This document shows, one piece after another, positions 62,579 to 64,000 of a stretch of 64,000 bases of DNA (the first letter of the stretch is position 1; every line of letters begins with the position of its first letter). The notes beneath the pieces are model-generated. The model did not search any database, was not told the origin of the DNA, and saw only the letters and a list, made by a program, of their open reading frames with translations. A program made the translations under genes and the position numbers. Source of the stretch: a virus; the IMG/VR virus record IMGVR_UViG_3300023109_001262, positions 1 to 64,000 of that record; one strand, 5' to 3'.

Positions 62579-63384
62579 TAATAACTCTCCAAATGATTAA
62601 TACCTAATTGTGTGCGAAATTCTTCTGTAAATTTGCCGTCAATGCGTAGTGCATAACTAGGTTCCATTGTCATTTCGCCACCGTGCCAGTCTTGATCATT
62701 CCACCAAGCGGCTCTTGTATTTAGATATGTTTTATTCTTCTTTTCCGGATCCCATACATAAAACGCTTTTTTAGTGTTAGGTCTAATATGTATAAATTCA
62801 TTACGATGCGGATATCTTACATCGACACCGTTTTTAGCATCTAAGTCTCTATGTTCAAAAGGTATTCCTCCTGCTTCAATGCAGAAAAATATGACTCTAC
62901 CAATATGCTTAAATATACCATTATCGACCATTTGGTTAACCCACTTAACTGCACCTGGAAAATACGCTGCTTCTGGTGTAGGTTTTCTTTCAGCAGTTCT
63001 GTCGTTCCAGTCACCTTCTTCCCAAAGAAAGTAATAAGTGTAAGGATCATATGCACCAACTGCCATTTTTAAATAACGTGTAAATAAATTTCTTGTATGA
63101 TGATCTTTAATGTTATCATACATTTTCATACCTTCTATTTTAATAGGATCGTTGTCGTCTAATGCCATAAACTTGTCAATAGCATACGGAATAGGTAACC
63201 AGTTTAATTTATAGCTACAGTCGTCCCAAGTAAAACCGGGTCGCATCCATGTACCTTCTTTTGCTAAATCTTTTGCTTCTGCAAATCCTCTTAGTATTTC
63301 AGGTTGCAACTTATCAAACGTAGTCATATCTAAAAATGGTTCTAAGTCAAGATATGGCTTTTTGTCTATACCTTTAAATGACAT
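62578..63384 (-). CDS. Larger 2OG-Fe(II)-oxygenase-like protein
   Basis: A 268-residue protein more distant from the four small copies. FEHRDLDAKNGVDVRYPHRN (about 176-195) supplies HxD, and AAWWNDQDWHGGEMTMEPSY (about 229-248) supplies the distal His, with ALRIDG supplying the Arg. About 165 residues before the cupin core are specific to it (FTWDDCSYKLNWLPIPYAID and others) and may define its substrate. It lies one base after the partial radical SAM gene and one base into copy D, so it is the second known gene of this operon. Confidence 0.65.
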   Translation of the reverse strand: MSFKGIDKKPYLDLEPFLDMTTFDKLQPEILRGFAEAKDLAKEGTWMRPGFTWDDCSYKLNWLPIPYAIDKFMALDDNDPIKIEGMKMYDNIKDHHTRNLFTRYLKMAVGAYDPYTYYFLWEEGDWNDRTAERKPTPEAAYFPGAVKWVNQMVDNGIFKHIGRVIFFCIEAGGIPFEHRDLDAKNGVDVRYPHRNEFIHIRPNTKKAFYVWDPEKKNKTYLNTRAAWWNDQDWHGGEMTMEPSYALRIDGKFTEEFRTQLGINHLESY

Positions 63385-63385
63385 T

Positions 63386-64000
63386 TTATCTCCTATATTT
63401 TTCTGGCACTGTGTCGTGCAAAGGCAATCCGTTATTTACTGATGCATCTCTTAGTATTGCCTGATGAACAAGTGGGCTAATTGGTTTTCCTGGTAAAAAA
63501 TCTGCCCAAGTCTCTGTTTCCATTTCTTCTAAGTCTATAGTTTTTACATCAGGCCATTGTATTAGTTTTATAAAAACTCCGTTAATTAAAACAGGATAAT
63601 GTGCCCTGATGCCTAATTGCGAGTTTGTTTCGTATGTCCAATTATTCTTAACACATAGTTCTTTTACATAACCTACTAGTTGACTTAGATAAATTTTTTC
63701 TTCTTTAGGATTTCTTCCAATGTCTGCACTTACACGTATTCTAAAATGATTGCATATGTCTTTATTAAAATCTAATATTTCTTTAATGCAATCTTCTGTT
63801 TGGAATAAACCTTCTAGAGTAAAACTTACATCTTTTATGTCTAGACCTAAGTCTTTACAGTTACGCATGCCTTCTTCTTGTTTATGTCTTACAGTGTGAC
63901 CTTGGTAGTCAGGATGGTTTAACCCTACAGTCCAGCTTACATTATCAAATTCTGTAAACTGCTGTGCATATTCTTTTCTTGAAAGATTCACACCGTTTGT
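63386..64000 (-). CDS. Radical SAM protein, N-terminal part beyond the window
   Basis: The frame stays open to the right edge. A GTG at 63991 is internal, because the codons before it read T-N-G, giving TNGVNLSRKEYAQQF. TNG followed by such a helix is the strand-3 motif of radical SAM barrels. It continues with VSWTVGLNHPDYQGHTVRHK, VSFTLEGL, FRIRVSADIGRNP and a C-terminal KLIQWPDVKTIDLEEMETET block. From memory these are the second half of a family of phage radical SAM proteins that end in a PLVHQAILRDASVNNG-type tail. The CX3CX2C motif must lie beyond the window. It heads the oxygenase operon as far as can be seen. Confidence 0.68.
   Translation of the reverse strand, partial: TNGVNLSRKEYAQQFTEFDNVSWTVGLNHPDYQGHTVRHKQEEGMRNCKDLGLDIKDVSFTLEGLFQTEDCIKEILDFNKDICNHFRIRVSADIGRNPKEEKIYLSQLVGYVKELCVKNNWTYETNSQLGIRAHYPVLINGVFIKLIQWPDVKTIDLEEMETETWADFLPGKPISPLVHQAILRDASVNNGLPLHDTVPEKYRR

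Noticed and set aside
5162-63072. Many shorter open frames on the opposite strand or in other frames of the called genes
   Set aside because: They lie wholly within genes with recognisable family motifs, lack ribosome sites and have no recognisable content.
63386-63991. Complete 201-residue gene starting at GTG 63991
   Set aside because: The codons before the GTG continue in frame to the window edge and form TNG, a radical SAM strand motif, so the GTG is internal.
1-64000. tRNA genes, CRISPR arrays, insertion sequences, attachment sites and strong terminator hairpins
   Set aside because: None could be supported by eye; intergenic gaps are at most about 78 bases and hold promoters or ribosome sites only.

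Overview
This window is a stretch of an AT-rich (about one-third G+C by eye), densely packed genome of a T4-like myovirus. The evidence is a late sigma factor (gp55), a run of T4-type baseplate genes in collinear order (tube-junction protein, gp53, hub, gp5, gp25, gp6, gp7-like), tail-fibre proteins of the kind seen in marine T4-like phages, and T4-style late promoter boxes. No photosynthesis gene, tRNA, integrase, CRISPR array or insertion sequence was seen, and the host cannot be named from this sequence. A marine bacterium is an inference from the style of the fibre genes and the accessory enzymes.

Layout. (1) 1-755, minus strand: gp55, cut by the left edge, with a perfect sigma70-type promoter. 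(2) 808-34085, plus strand: the virion module. It holds the baseplate genes, an extraordinary 5,266-residue gp7-like protein filling a quarter of the window, and six further tail/fibre proteins. T4-type late boxes related to TATAAATA stand before its sub-operons. (3) 34093-54855, plus strand: a tightly overlapping accessory operon that opens with a second perfect sigma70-type promoter and has a third inside it, just before 45914. It encodes glycosyltransferase-like proteins, a GNAT-like acetyltransferase, a methyltransferase, an SGNH hydrolase and ten radical SAM proteins. (4) 54839-58529, minus strand: a convergent operon for a small PLP-dependent enzyme, a PP-loop ATPase and two more radical SAM proteins. 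(5) 58557-60436, plus strand: a late-box-led pair, namely an Asp/Asn-hydroxylase-like protein and a kinase-like/2OG-oxygenase fusion. (6) 60431-64000, minus strand: five 2OG-Fe(II)-oxygenase-like genes in tandem, preceded by a radical SAM gene cut by the right edge. No gap longer than 80 bases lacks a gene.

How it may fit together. The virion half follows the usual T4 logic: gp55 (early or middle) is needed to read the late boxes that drive the baseplate and fibres. The accessory half carries 13 radical SAM proteins and 7 2OG-oxygenase-like domains with sugar-, acyl-, methyl-, amino- and adenylyl-type transferases in about 30 kb. That is the enzyme set of a biosynthetic pathway for an elaborate glycan or other small-molecule modification. 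Its two perfect sigma70-type promoters suggest that most of it is expressed early by host polymerase, so the host surface or host metabolism is a more natural target than the virion. This is inference. The product, the substrates and the order of steps are unknown, and this is the part of the window most likely to be undescribed.
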